Of a stretch of 64,000 nucleotides of DNA, positions 35,246 to 43,723 are shown one piece after another; the stretch's first letter is position 1, and each line of letters starts with the position of its first letter. The position numbers were made by a program, and so were the translations under genes. Below the pieces are notes generated by a model. The model made no database searches and was not told where the DNA came from. It saw nothing but the letters and a program-made list of their open reading frames with translations. The stretch spans positions 248,001 through 312,000 of the forward strand of contig NZ_MRDM01000002.1 of NCBI RefSeq assembly GCF_002008165.1. The letters are read 5' to 3'. Origin of the DNA: Rhizobium laguerreae. Its GTDB lineage: Bacteria; Pseudomonadota; Alphaproteobacteria; Rhizobiales; Rhizobiaceae.

Positions 35246-37480
35246 CTACTCCGCGCTCGCCACCTTCGCCGGCGCGAGCGGGGCGGCATCCTTCAGCTTC
35301 TCGCCGAGCTTCTTGAGGATGCCAGTCGATTGAACCGAGAGCATGCGCGGCCGGATGAGCTGCGGCAATCCGTCCTGCGGCTTGGCGGCGGCAGTCTTGG
35401 CGAGGTCCTTTTCCGAGGGCAGGGGGTTTTCGACGCCGGGGATGGCGCGCAGCGTGACACCCTGATGGGCGTAATCCATGGCGCGCTTGAAGGTCATCGC
35501 CGGCAGCGAACCGCCGGTCATCTCGTTGGTCGAGGTGTAGTCGTCATTGCCGAACCAGACGGCGCAGGTGTAATTGCCGGTGAAGCCGACGAACCAGGCG
35601 TCGCGATAGGCCTGGGTCGTGCCGGTCTTGCCGGCCGTCAGGATGCCGTTGTCGAGGGCCGCCTTGCGCGCCGTGCCGACATAGGGAACGCGCGACAGCA
35701 TCTGGTTCATATAGGCGTCGGCCTGTTCGGAGAGCACACGCTTCGGCGCCGGTTCGTCGCGGTCGAAATCGTAGAGAACGTCGCCGTCGTAATCGAGGAT
35801 CTGGGTGATACCGTGGCGGCGCGACTGGTAGCCGCCGGCCGGGAAGGTGGCGTAGGCCGTCGCCTGGTCGAGGACCGTCACCTCGGAGGTGCCGATCGGG
35901 ATGGTGACGTCGTCGCGGATCGGCGTTTCGACGCCGAGGTTCTTCGCCATCGCCCGGATCGGCTGAATACCGAGTTTTTCCTTGGCGAGCCGCACCGGCA
36001 CGGTGTTGATCGACTGGGCGATCGCGGTCTCAAGCGTGATGCGGCCGGCATAGCGGTTTGCGTAATTGTGCGGGCTCCAGTTGCCCCAGTAGATCGGCGC
36101 ATCGACGATCGTCGTCTGCGGTGTCATGCCGCTCTCCATCGCCACCGCATAGGTGTAGACCTTGAAGGACGAGCCTGGCTGGCGCAGCGCCCTGCTGGCG
36201 CGGTTGAACTGGCTCTCGCCGTAATCCCGGCCGCCGACCATGGCGCGGACGGCGCCGCCGTTTTCGATCATCACCATCGCGCCCTGCTTGGCGTGATAGG
36301 CTTCGCCATATTCGCGCAGCGACGTCTCGACCGAATCCTCCGCCGCCTGCTGGATGCCCATATCGATCGTCGTGCGCACGATCAGCGAATGCTGGTGGAA
36401 GCGCGACGAAAGCCGCTGCACCTCGTCGAAAGCCCAATCGAGGAAGAAATCGGGCGATTCCACCTCGTTGCGGTCGACGACGGTGGCCGGATTGCGCCTG
36501 GCGGCGATCACCTGGCCCTCGGTCATCAGCCCGCTTTGCACCAGATTGGTCAGCACTTCGTTGGCGCGCGCACGCGCCGCCGGCAGGTTGACATGCGGTG
36601 CGTATTTCGCCGGCGCCTTGAACAGGCCGGCAAGCATGGCGGATTCGGCAAGGTTCACATCGGTGATGTTCTTGCCGAAATAGAACTGCGCCGCCGCCGC
36701 GGCGCCAAAAGTGCCGCCGCCCATATAGGCGCGGTCGAGATAGGTGGAGAGGATTTCCTTCTTGGAAAGGTTCGCCTCGAGCCAAAGCGCCAGGAACGCC
36801 TCGGTGACCTTGCGGTCGATCGAGCGTTCGTTCGACAGGAACAGGTTCTTGGCGAGCTGCTGCGTCAGCGTCGAGCCGCCCTGCACGACTTCGCCGGCGC
36901 GTGCATTCTCACTCATGGCGCGGAAGAGGCCGATGAAATCGATGCCGAAATGGTCGAAAAAGCGCCGGTCCTCGGTGGCGAGCACCGATTTGATCAGCGA
37001 ATCCGGCAGCTCGTCGATCGGCACGGAATTCTGGTGGATGACGCCGCGATGGCCGATGACGTTGCCGTAGCGGTCGGTGAAGGTGACGGCGAAATCGCCG
37101 CGGTTGCGCCAGTCTTCCTTGGTCGCCTCGAAGGCCGGCTGGGCAAGTAGCAGCATCAGCACCGAGCCGGCCGCTCCGAGCGTCAGTCCTTCGCCGGCAA
37201 GTTCGAAGACCATGCGCTTCCAGCCGCGCACGCGGAAGCGGCGGAAGAAGATGGTAATGTCTTCCCAGATCTCGGCGGCGCGGAAGCCGGCGTTCCAGAC
37301 TGTCGAATCGATCCAGGAATCGATGCGCAGCAGAATGTGACGGCTCTTCGCCGGCCGCTTTTCCGCTGCCTCGTTCGCCGCTTTTCCGGGCCTTTTTTTT
37401 GGCCCGTTTTCTGGGCCATTTCCTGGCCCGATTTCTGGGCCATTTCCTGGCCCATTTCCTGGGTTGTCCGGATCCTGCAC
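35246..37480 (-). CDS. Penicillin-binding protein 1A family (bifunctional)
   Basis: A 744-residue class A PBP that polymerises and cross-links peptidoglycan. After a membrane anchor (residues about 95-115) the glycosyltransferase domain has [10 protein letters not shown] near 168-177 and [13 protein letters not shown] near 200-212. The transpeptidase domain has S-S-F-K near 435, S-Q-S-I-N near 487 and K-T-G-T-T near 620. The GTG at 37480 is the only in-frame start; it gives an odd N-terminus of repeated G-N-G-P units encoded by a 12-bp DNA repeat. Divergent from the YcgN-like gene. Confidence 0.93.
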   Translation of the reverse strand: MQDPDNPGNGPGNGPEIGPGNGPENGPKKRPGKAANEAAEKRPAKSRHILLRIDSWIDSTVWNAGFRAAEIWEDITIFFRRFRVRGWKRMVFELAGEGLTLGAAGSVLMLLLAQPAFEATKEDWRNRGDFAVTFTDRYGNVIGHRGVIHQNSVPIDELPDSLIKSVLATEDRRFFDHFGIDFIGLFRAMSENARAGEVVQGGSTLTQQLAKNLFLSNERSIDRKVTEAFLALWLEANLSKKEILSTYLDRAYMGGGTFGAAAAAQFYFGKNITDVNLAESAMLAGLFKAPAKYAPHVNLPAARARANEVLTNLVQSGLMTEGQVIAARRNPATVVDRNEVESPDFFLDWAFDEVQRLSSRFHQHSLIVRTTIDMGIQQAAEDSVETSLREYGEAYHAKQGAMVMIENGGAVRAMVGGRDYGESQFNRASRALRQPGSSFKVYTYAVAMESGMTPQTTIVDAPIYWGNWSPHNYANRYAGRITLETAIAQSINTVPVRLAKEKLGIQPIRAMAKNLGVETPIRDDVTIPIGTSEVTVLDQATAYATFPAGGYQSRRHGITQILDYDGDVLYDFDRDEPAPKRVLSEQADAYMNQMLSRVPYVGTARKAALDNGILTAGKTGTTQAYRDAWFVGFTGNYTCAVWFGNDDYTSTNEMTGGSLPAMTFKRAMDYAHQGVTLRAIPGVENPLPSEKDLAKTAAAKPQDGLPQLIRPRMLSVQSTGILKKLGEKLKDAAPLAPAKVASAE
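37386..37464. repeat. 12-bp tandem repeat encoding the PBP N-terminus
   Basis: Five to six imperfect copies of a GGGCCATTTCCT-type unit, with variants GGCCCGTTTTCT and GGCCCGATTTCT. Read on the minus strand it gives G-N-G-P / G-P-E-I / G-P-E-N units. The array lies wholly before the membrane helix, so copy changes would alter only the cytoplasmic tail. Confidence 0.8.
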
Positions 37481-37684
37481 GTCCTGTATTCCCGCCTGAT
37501 CTCACTTCGGTCATATCCGACGAAAGCGCGAGGCCCGCATATGGCCGCAAAGCTCTCCGATACCGGGAGAGAATTCTCCGAGTACCAGGAGTATACTGAA
37601 GGATTGATTGATTTTGCGGCTGATAACAAGAGAGATGCATCAGGGTCACGCGAATTTGCGGGTCGCTGTTGCAAGAAACGAACG

Positions 37685-38161
37685 ATGAACGATCTGCCTT
37701 TCTGGAAGAGCAAGACGCTTGCCGAAATGACCGTCGCCGAGTGGGAAAGCCTTTGCGACGGCTGCGGCCTCTGTTGTCTCAACAAGATCGAGGAATGGGA
37801 TAGCGGCGATATCTATTTCACCTCGGTCAGCTGCAAGCTGCTCGATGGCGAAAGCTGTCGCTGCTCCAGCTATGAGAACCGCTGGGATTTCGTGCCGGAC
37901 TGCGTGCAACTGACCAAGGAGAACGTGCCGGATATCGCCTGGCTGCCGCCCACCTGCGGCTACCGGCTGGTCAATGAAGGCCGCGACCTCTACTGGTGGC
38001 ACCCGCTCGTCTCCGGCGACCCGGCGACCGTCCATGCCGCCGGCATTTCCGCGCGAGGCCGCGCGATCAACGAAAATGAGATCGATCTCGACGATCTCGA
38101 AGACTACGTCGTCGACTGGCCGCTGACTGTGGGCGAGGAGAAGGACGATGAGGACGCCTGA
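37685..38161 (+). CDS. YcgN-family cysteine-cluster protein (UPF0260)
   Basis: A 158-residue protein with an N-terminal Cys cluster C-D-G-C-G-L-C-C (residues about 25-32) followed by further Cys at C-K-L-L and C-R-C-S-S-Y, then C-V-Q-L and P-P-T-C-G-Y. This is the CxxCxxxCC-type YkgJ/YcgN family, presumed to bind zinc or an iron-sulfur cluster. Role unknown. The ribosome site is weak (AAGAAACGA). An upstream in-frame extension runs into the PBP promoter and is unlikely. Confidence 0.9.
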   Translation: MNDLPFWKSKTLAEMTVAEWESLCDGCGLCCLNKIEEWDSGDIYFTSVSCKLLDGESCRCSSYENRWDFVPDCVQLTKENVPDIAWLPPTCGYRLVNEGRDLYWWHPLVSGDPATVHAAGISARGRAINENEIDLDDLEDYVVDWPLTVGEEKDDEDA

Positions 38162-38328
38162 TACGGCTGGCGAAGGCTTTCTCTTGCGGGGCGAATGACG
38201 CATTCGCACAGCGCACGCCTTACCTCCGCGCGATGCGTAAAATCGGCACTGGCCGCTGCTTGATTATTGAAGAGTGAGACCCTACCTGCAGTGCGACCCG
38301 CTGGTCCGGGCCCCTCTGGCGAGAGCTT

Positions 38329-38373
38329 CGGCACTCTTGCGATGTCGGACCTCTTCTCCGACAACCAGTGCCG
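38329..38373 (+). promoter_or_regulatory. Structured leader before the terC remnant
   Basis: Nested inverted repeats: CGGCACT (38329-38335) with AGTGCCG (38367-38373), enclosing GTCGGA (38344-38349) with TCCGAC (38357-38362). The structure ends just before an AGGGG ribosome site. TerC-family genes are often controlled by the yybP-ykoY manganese riboswitch; I cannot match that consensus here, so this is only a structured leader. Confidence 0.4.
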
Positions 38374-38387
38374 ACAGGGGACTATCC

Positions 38388-38646
38388 TTGAATCTCTCTT
38401 TTTTGTTCGTCGAGCGGCTGGGAACGCCGCTCTGGATGTGGTCGAGCTTTTTCGCCCCGCTTCCGTTACCTGAAGCCGGCGCTTGCCATCGTGCTGATCT
38501 TCATCGGCTCGAAGATCTTTCTCGCCGATCTGCTGGGCCTTGAAAAATTCCCGGCCGCGCTCTCGCTCAGCATCGCTTTCGCGATCATCGCTGCCGGAGC
38601 GGTCTGGAGCCTCCTCAAAAAGCGGGATCCGCAGCAGCCCGCCTGA
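38388..38646 (+). pseudogene. Internally deleted terC (TerC/Alx family) remnant
   Basis: Two fragments of one membrane protein joined out of frame. From TTG at 38388 (AGGGG seven bases upstream) about 22 codons read L-N-L-S-F-L-F-V-E-R-L-G-T-P-L-W-M-W, the TerC/Alx N-terminus. From about 38462 a different frame reads R-F-R-Y-L-K-P-A-L-A-I-V-L-I-F-I-G-S-K and continues to TGA at 38646, the TerC C-terminus. About 250 central residues are missing and the frame shifts at the join, so it is non-functional. The parental family concerns manganese/metal export. Confidence 0.75.
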
Positions 38647-38690
38647 GCGGGCTCTGCGAGGGAATACGTTAACAAAGGAAGGAAACAGAT

Positions 38691-38993
38691 ATGATTTCGA
38701 ATTTCATCGGCTGGATTTTTGCCCTGCTCGTCGTCGATCCGTTGCAGGCTGAGATACAGCAACAGGCTGAGCGCGCCCGGCTTCCCGTGGAGATCGTCCG
38801 CCAATCCCAGGCCTGCCTGACATCTCAGGGGCCGAAGCTCATAGAGCGCGCCGCCGGCGACTACGGCTGGGCGGCGGCCACAGTCGTCAACATAGCGATC
38901 GGCCATACCGCGCCGGCCGAACTTCTCGACGGCAGCGACCCACAATGCGCAGCCCTCGTCGGCGCCCTGAAGGGAGCCGACGAGGGTGCGTGA
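38691..38993 (+). CDS. Hypothetical protein, 100 residues
   Basis: A short protein with a hydrophobic N-terminus (I-G-W-I-F-A-L-L-V-V) that may be a signal or anchor, then a helical region and two Cys residues (A-C-L-T, Q-C-A-A) that could pair. No family recognised. The ATG at 38691 follows AAGGAAGG. It lies directly after the terC remnant on the same strand. Confidence 0.72.
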   Translation: MISNFIGWIFALLVVDPLQAEIQQQAERARLPVEIVRQSQACLTSQGPKLIERAAGDYGWAAATVVNIAIGHTAPAELLDGSDPQCAALVGALKGADEGA

Positions 38994-39010
38994 CGGCTGC
39001 CAGCTGAAAA

Positions 39011-39649
39011 ATGGACTGCGTGATGTCTGATCAAGACGGAAATAGACGGCGGCCGCGCGGTGTGGCCACCGCGCGGCTCCGGGAGATGCTGGAACTCGCC
39101 CGGGTGAAGGGCGGCCTCTCCATCGGTGAGGCTCTGGAGGCGATGGGCTCGACGAGCATCGCCTTCACCATCCTGTTCCTGGCAATCCCGGCGCTGACCC
39201 CGATTCCCGGGCCGTTCGGAATGGTTTTCGGTACCGCGCTCGCGCTGGTTTCCCTCCAGATCGTTTCGGGCGGCCGGAAGGTCTGGCTGCCCGCCATCGT
39301 CAGGGATCGCCGGGTTTCGTCCGCGGCGCTCGATCTCGTCGTGGGGCACGCGGTCCCGGTGATCGCCCGGGTGGAGAAGGTCGTGCGCGCCGGCCGGCTG
39401 GAGGCCCTCACCGGCCCGACGGTGCAGGCGCTTCTCGGCATTCCTGTCTTCCTGCTCGCCGTGGTGATCGCGCTGCCGATCCCTTTCGGCAATATTCTGC
39501 CGGTGTTCTCGCTGGTGGTGCTCGCCGTCGCCCTGATGGAGCGGGATGGTCTCGTCACCCTGATCGGACTGCTGCTCACATTGGCGACCATCGTCGCGAC
39601 CGCCGCTTTTCTTTATTTTATCAAGGCGATGATCTTCACAGTCTCCTAG
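39011..39649 (+). CDS. exoD: Exopolysaccharide synthesis protein ExoD
   Basis: A 212-residue inner-membrane protein of the ExoD family, first described in S. meliloti, where mutants have altered exopolysaccharide, alkali sensitivity and poor nodule invasion. Four helices are visible (about residues 50-92, 138-160, 160-180, 185-205), with the family's I-P-A-L-T-P-I-P-G-P-F-G-M-V-F-G and I-P-F-G-N-I-L-P motifs. The start may be ATG 39011 or ATG 39023. Its TAG stop shares a CTAG with the stop of the convergent TetR gene. Confidence 0.9.
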   Translation: MDCVMSDQDGNRRRPRGVATARLREMLELARVKGGLSIGEALEAMGSTSIAFTILFLAIPALTPIPGPFGMVFGTALALVSLQIVSGGRKVWLPAIVRDRRVSSAALDLVVGHAVPVIARVEKVVRAGRLEALTGPTVQALLGIPVFLLAVVIALPIPFGNILPVFSLVVLAVALMERDGLVTLIGLLLTLATIVATAAFLYFIKAMIFTVS

Positions 39650-40215
39650 GCTGAATGGACAGGTACCGCGGCGAGGAAGCGCCGAAGCTCCGTCTCCACA
39701 TAGGCGGCCACCGGCCCCTCGGCGCCAAAACCCCACCAGATGAGCGAACCCTGCCATTGCGACAGCATCAGCCGGGCGATCGTCTCCGGCGCCTTCGCCG
39801 AGCCGAAACATCGAGCGATTGCCGCCGTCAGTGCCGTTCCCCAGGCCGCACCCCGGGCGCGCAGCACCGGATCGCGGAAATCCTCGCGAAGCACCAGCAG
39901 TCCCTCGCCATAGGCAGCGGCATTGTCGCCGTAATCCTGCGACAGACCGACGAGCAGCACGACGGCGCCGTCCGGCGTTTTCGGCACGGTCTCGGCAAGC
40001 CGCGCCGTTTCCGAATCCAGCCTGTCCCAGGCATAAAGCAGCGCTGCGCGCAGCATCGCCGCTTTCGTGGCGAAACGCTGCACCAGCGTCGAACCGGAAA
40101 GTCCGCTGGCTTTCGCCACCGCCGCAAAGGTCGCTGCATCCGGCCCCTCGGCATGAATCAGCGCCAGCACCATGGCGAGAAGCTGTTCGTCGGACAGTGT
40201 GCGGCGGCGCGGCAT
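39646..40215 (-). CDS. TetR/AcrR family transcriptional regulator
   Basis: A 189-residue regulator with an N-terminal HTH at about residues 8-53: A-T-F-A-A-V-A-K-A-S-G-L-S-G-S-T-L-V-Q-R-F. The C-terminal two-thirds is the ligand domain. It is divergent from an SDR oxidoreductase gene, and a 22-bp palindrome lies between them, so it most likely represses the SDR gene and itself. The inducer is unknown. Confidence 0.92.
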   Translation of the reverse strand: MPRRRTLSDEQLLAMVLALIHAEGPDAATFAAVAKASGLSGSTLVQRFATKAAMLRAALLYAWDRLDSETARLAETVPKTPDGAVVLLVGLSQDYGDNAAAYGEGLLVLREDFRDPVLRARGAAWGTALTAAIARCFGSAKAPETIARLMLSQWQGSLIWWGFGAEGPVAAYVETELRRFLAAVPVHSA

Positions 40216-40241
40216 GAAATTCCTCTTGCATTCAGGTCATA

Positions 40242-40263
40242 TATAAACGATCATTCGTTTATA
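40242..40263. promoter_or_regulatory. TetR operator between divergent tetR and SDR genes
   Basis: TATAAACGA-TCAT-TCGTTTATA: 9-bp perfect arms with a four-base centre, 26 bp from the tetR start and about 70 bp from the SDR start. Symmetry and location between a divergent TetR/target pair make it the likely operator. Confidence 0.75.
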
Positions 40264-40333
40264 AACAAGCGGCGCTGGCTAATACTTGGCGCTTCATTAC
40301 GGCATGAGGCGTTCTAGCGTGGAGGATGGAGAA

Positions 40334-41248
40334 GTGACAGCGAACTTGCGGGAGAAAGTGGCCTTGGTGGCGGGTGCTACGCGTGGCGCCGGCCGCGGCA
40401 TCGCGGTGGAACTCGGCGCCGCCGGCGCCACCGTCTACGTGACCGGGCGCACGACGCGCGCTCAGCAATCCGAGTATGCCAGGCCGGAGACGATCGAAGA
40501 GACGGCCGAACTGGTAACCGCCGCAGGCGGTAAGGGTATCGCCGTGCAGGTGGACCATCTCGTCAAGCAACAGGTCGAGGCGCTGGTCGCCCGCATCCGC
40601 GAGGAGGCCGGCCGACTCGATATTCTCGTCAACGACATCTGGGGCTGCGAGAAACTGTTCGAATGGGACAAGGCCGTCTGGGAGCATTCGCTGGATAAGG
40701 GCCTGCGCATGCTGCAGCTCGGCATCGAGACGCATCTGATCACCGCACATTACGCCCTGCCGCTGATGATCGAGCGGCCCGGCGGGCTGCTGGTGGAGAT
40801 GACCGACGGCACGGCCGAATACAATGCCACCCATTACCGGCTGTCGCCCTTTTACGACCTCGTCAAGACAGGCGTCACCCGCATGGCCTGGGCGCATGCG
40901 CAAGATCTGGCGAAACACGGCGCCACCGCCGTTTCGATCACGCCCGGCTGGCTGCGTTCGGAAATGATGCTGGATGCTTATGGTGTTCGCGAGGAGAACT
41001 GGAGCGAGGCGACGAAAGTACAGCCGCATTTCGCCATTTCCGAAACCCCGCGCTTCGTCGGCCGGGCCGTTGCGGCCATCGCCGCCGATCCCGACCGCGC
41101 CCGCTGGAACGGCCAGTCGCTGTCGAGCGGCGGAGTGGCCAAGACCTATGGCTTCGACGATATCGACGGTTCGCGGCCGGATTGCTGGCGCTACATGGTG
41201 GAAGTGCAGGAGCCGGGCGGACCGGCGGATGTGACAGGCTATCGCTAG
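40334..41248 (+). CDS. SDR family NAD(P)-dependent oxidoreductase
   Basis: A 304-residue short-chain dehydrogenase. The coenzyme motif A-G-A-T-R-G-A-G-R-G-I near residues 13-23 fits T-G-x-x-x-G-x-G with Ala at the first position; the D-I-L-V-N-D-I-W-G segment replaces the usual N-N-A-G. A Y-x-x-x-K pair lies in F-Y-D-L-V-K near residue 175. The protein is longer than classical SDRs. I choose the GTG at 40334 because GGAGG stands eight bases upstream; an ATG at 40304 lacks a site. Probably repressed by the divergent TetR protein. Confidence 0.87.
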   Translation: MTANLREKVALVAGATRGAGRGIAVELGAAGATVYVTGRTTRAQQSEYARPETIEETAELVTAAGGKGIAVQVDHLVKQQVEALVARIREEAGRLDILVNDIWGCEKLFEWDKAVWEHSLDKGLRMLQLGIETHLITAHYALPLMIERPGGLLVEMTDGTAEYNATHYRLSPFYDLVKTGVTRMAWAHAQDLAKHGATAVSITPGWLRSEMMLDAYGVREENWSEATKVQPHFAISETPRFVGRAVAAIAADPDRARWNGQSLSSGGVAKTYGFDDIDGSRPDCWRYMVEVQEPGGPADVTGYR

Positions 41249-41394
41249 AGCATGATGCCGAAAAGTGTGAGCGGTTTTCGGACGACAACATGCTCTAACT
41301 GTTTAATTTAGAACAGGATGATTTTACTGGAGCAATTCCAGGAACAAAAGGTTAGAGCGGCTCTGCGCTTCCGTGAAAGCTAAACCGCTCTAAC
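41247..41394. repeat. Dispersed palindromic repeat pair after the SDR gene
   Basis: Between convergent genes. First part: AGAGCATG (41247-41254) with CATGCTCT (41289-41296), enclosing CCGAAAA-GTGTGAGCGG-TTTTCGG. Then an AT-rich GTTTAATTTAGAACAGGATG segment, also seen after groEL. Second hairpin: GTTAGAGCGG (41351-41360) with CCGCTCTAAC (41385-41394), which may terminate both genes. Confidence 0.8.
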
Positions 41395-41403
41395 GCCCCG
41401 TTA

Positions 41404-42492
41404 TCATGCTGTGGCAAGCCGCGCCGCCTCGCGAAACGAGACCAGTCGCTTCGTCTGCTCGTCCCACAGCACCAGCTTGACGCAGCGCAGGCTTTCCATG
41501 AGCGTGATGCGGCCCAGATCGGCAAGCTCAGGATGATCTCGCAGCACCTCCGGCAGCCGGTAGTAAGGCACCCGGCTCGACAGATGATGCACGTGGTGGA
41601 TGCCGATATTGCCGGTGATCCACCGCAGCACTGGCGGCAGGTCGTAATGCGAGGCGCCGTGCAGGGCCGCATGCTGGAACTGCCAGTCCGGCTCCTTCGA
41701 CCAATGTGTTTCCTCGAATTGATGCTGCACGTAGAACAACCAAACGCCGGCAGCACCTGCCAGAAGCACGGTCGGCAGATGCACCAGTAAAAAGGGGACG
41801 ATCCCGACCGCCCAGATCAGCAGCGCGGCGACCACCGCGATGGCAAGATTGGTCGCCATGGTCGAGATCCAGGGCAGGGCGCCGGAGCGCATCATGCCGA
41901 AAGGCAGGCGCTGCTTGAAGAGGAACAGCCATGCCGGTCCGATCCCGAACATCACGATCGGGTGCCGGTAGAGCCGGTAGCCAAGCCGGCCCCAGCGCGA
42001 CAGCGCGTTATATTCGGCGATCGTCAGCGTTTCGATATCGCCAACGCCGCGCTCGTCCAGGTTTCCGGCCGAGGCGTGGTGTTCCGCATGCGCCCGGCGC
42101 CAGTAGTCGTAGGGCGTCAGCGTCAGGATGCCGATCGTGCGTCCAACCCAGTCGTCGACGCGGCGACGAGCGAAAAACGAGCCGTGGCCGCAATCATGCT
42201 GGATCATGAACAGCCGGAGCAGGAAAGCAGCGGCGGGAAGGATGAGGATCAGGCCGGGCCAGAAACTGTAATGAACCGCTGCCCAAGCGGCAGCCCAGAA
42301 CAGCGCGAAGGGGACGACTGTGACGGCAAGCTCGAAGGCGCTGCGTCCGGCCCGCGGCTGGCGATATCCGGCAAGGATCTTCAGCCAGCGCTTTTCTGCG
42401 AAAAGTGCGGATCGCTCCGGGTTGTCGTCGGGCTCTCCCAAAGGGGCCACTTGGATTTCCTCGCACTCGCTGCGGCGCGCAGATTCGATCAT
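41404..42492 (-). CDS. Fatty acid desaturase (membrane di-iron)
   Basis: A 362-residue integral-membrane desaturase with about four helices. The three His boxes that bind the di-iron site are present: H-D-C-G-H near residue 97, H-A-E-H-H near 133, and H-H-V-H-H near 301. Box spacing and the W-R-R-A-H-A-E-H-H context resemble omega-6/delta-12 acyl-lipid desaturases. Its ATG overlaps the stop of an upstream 38-residue membrane-protein gene by the ATGA type, so expression is coupled. Cold or membrane-fluidity adaptation is a likely role. Confidence 0.92.
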   Translation of the reverse strand: MIESARRSECEEIQVAPLGEPDDNPERSALFAEKRWLKILAGYRQPRAGRSAFELAVTVVPFALFWAAAWAAVHYSFWPGLILILPAAAFLLRLFMIQHDCGHGSFFARRRVDDWVGRTIGILTLTPYDYWRRAHAEHHASAGNLDERGVGDIETLTIAEYNALSRWGRLGYRLYRHPIVMFGIGPAWLFLFKQRLPFGMMRSGALPWISTMATNLAIAVVAALLIWAVGIVPFLLVHLPTVLLAGAAGVWLFYVQHQFEETHWSKEPDWQFQHAALHGASHYDLPPVLRWITGNIGIHHVHHLSSRVPYYRLPEVLRDHPELADLGRITLMESLRCVKLVLWDEQTKRLVSFREAARLATA

Positions 42493-42605
42493 AGAGTGAC
42501 GCCGTGAAAGGCGGCGATCGCCGAAAAGCCGAGTGCAATCACCACGGCCGAGCGAATGAGGAAGAGCGGATAGTCGAAGTTGTACATTGTATTAAGAGTT
42601 GTCAT
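42489..42605 (-). CDS. 38-residue single-pass membrane protein coupled to the desaturase
   Basis: A micro-gene with ATG at 42605-42603 and TGA overlapping the desaturase start. The product starts M-T-T-L-N-T-M-Y-N-F-D-Y-P, then has one hydrophobic helix L-F-L-I-R-S-A-V-V-I-A-L-G-F-S-A-I-A-A-F and ends H-G-V-T-L. An AGGA sequence lies about 12 bases before the start, a rather long spacing. The stop/start overlap and the clear helix are the evidence. It may be an accessory subunit or only a translational leader. Confidence 0.6.
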   Translation of the reverse strand: MTTLNTMYNFDYPLFLIRSAVVIALGFSAIAAFHGVTL

Positions 42606-42743
42606 GGTTGCAGCAATTCCTGTTTTTCCGAAAACATGTCAATGGGTGATGGTGTCGCGCCGGAGCGCGGCGCGTCCGACAAGACGCGCTATCACTGGCG
42701 CTGTTATGCGCACGGGGGCGGAGCGGGGGCTCGATAAGAGGTT

Positions 42744-42887
42744 CTATTTCTTTGGAGCACTGCCCTGCGGGGCAGTTTTGGTCGCCGTCTTCATCTGATT
42801 GGCGAATGTGCTTTCCACCTTCGCTGCCTGCTTGTCCTTCTTCGGCTTCCGGACCTCGCGATTGCTTCTTACTTGTCCTTTTGCCAT
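42744..42887 (-). CDS. 47-residue very basic hypothetical protein
   Basis: Starts M-A-K-G-Q-V-R-S-N-R-E-V-R-K-P-K-K and ends in S-A-P-K-K, with about one quarter Lys/Arg. Short proteins with an M-x-K-G-Q-x-R-S-N-(R/K)-E start are, to my knowledge, widespread in rhizobia and related bacteria. The ATG at 42887 has GGGAG ten bases upstream. Likely nucleic-acid or ribosome associated by charge, but this is inference. Too short for most gene finders. Confidence 0.72.
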   Translation of the reverse strand: MAKGQVRSNREVRKPKKDKQAAKVESTFANQMKTATKTAPQGSAPKK

Positions 42888-43261
42888 CGATAAAATCTCC
42901 CTTTAGATCGAAATTGAAAGCCGCAGCCTGCGTGGTATTCGCCCCGCTTGTCGGTCGCGATCGGAGATCGCGGGATCGTCATGAGGGGCAACCCGACAAC
43001 ACCGGGCCGCAGGGATGGAATGAAAATGATGCCTGCTGAAACCGCATCGCAGTCTGGAGGCGGATGACCGGAGAGGTCACCGAAAGCCAAACCCGACGTT
43101 GAGACGGGACGTCACCATGCTTTCGCGATCGGGAAAATGGCGGGGCCGGAAATCCGGTCACCGCAAATGCCGCATCGGCCAAATCAGCGAGCCCTCCTTA
43201 TAGAGTAAAATTGAGGTGCCATTAAGGCCGCCGCCGCAGGAAAGCCATATTTCCACAGGGG

Positions 43262-43357
43262 ATAAAGCGTGCCGCGCAAAGGGGGCGGCGGTTTTGCGAT
43301 AACGACATTCGAAACAATAGGACTAAAGCGAGAGATGAATCTTCCGACGCGCTTATT
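43262..43357. repeat. Dispersed repeat, copy 1 of the GCGCAAA..TTTTGCG type
   Basis: ATAAAGCGTGCCGCGCAAAG, a GGCGGCGGTTTTGCG arm, and a trailing ACTAAAGCG-N8-ATGAATCTTC-CGACGCGCTT part. It aligns along its length with the copy at 43724-43830. It overlaps the last codon of the convergent-side hypothetical gene. The remainder of the 465-bp gap 42888-43352 holds nothing I can call. Confidence 0.65.
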
Positions 43358-43688
43358 CATTCACGGGAAACAGGCGGATCAGCTTTGTTCTTTCCATCTC
43401 CGCACGGCCTGATGCAGACATGATGCCGCGGGCCAAACAGAGTTCTATGTCCCGTCCGATATCGAGCGGCACCAGCATGCCGCCGGCCTTGAGCAGGCGG
43501 TCTGTCATCGACAGAAGCATATCCACTTTCGCCTGGCAGCCATCGCTTTCCAGGAGCGCCACCCGGCGCTCCCTATCGATGTCGGCAAGATCGCTATCCT
43601 GTTGCCGTTGTTGGTAAGCCCCGAATTGCACCCATCCGAAATAACCGGCCGCTGCGACGCAGATACAAAGCAGGAGGGTTTTTCGCAC
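43353..43688 (-). CDS. Hypothetical membrane-anchored or secreted protein
   Basis: A 111-residue protein. The N-terminus (K-T-L-L-L-C-I-C-V-A-A-A-G-Y-F-G-W-V) is a signal or anchor, followed by a charged, helical Gln/Asp/Arg-rich region and two further Cys residues (D-G-C-Q, E-L-C-L-A-R) that could pair. GTG start at 43688, with AAGGA about six bases upstream. No family recognised. It sits between two copies of a dispersed repeat. Confidence 0.65.
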   Translation of the reverse strand: MRKTLLLCICVAAAGYFGWVQFGAYQQRQQDSDLADIDRERRVALLESDGCQAKVDMLLSMTDRLLKAGGMLVPLDIGRDIELCLARGIMSASGRAEMERTKLIRLFPVNE

Positions 43689-43723
43689 AATATTCCTTCG
43701 GAGCCGGGCGGCTCGCTTGCCGC

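Noticed and set aside
35330-37150. A 606-codon plus-strand frame over the PBP gene
   Set aside because: Antisense of a gene with all PBP catalytic motifs; product is His/Arg/Val-rich without structure.
38281-38387. yybP-ykoY manganese riboswitch upstream of the terC remnant
   Set aside because: Context fits, but I cannot match the conserved loop sequences by eye, so I list only a structured leader.
42979-43182. A 67-codon minus-strand frame with TTG start and an AAGGAGGG upstream
   Set aside because: The ribosome-like site is attractive but the protein looks random, starts with TTG, and I recall no similar family. It could be revisited with conservation data.
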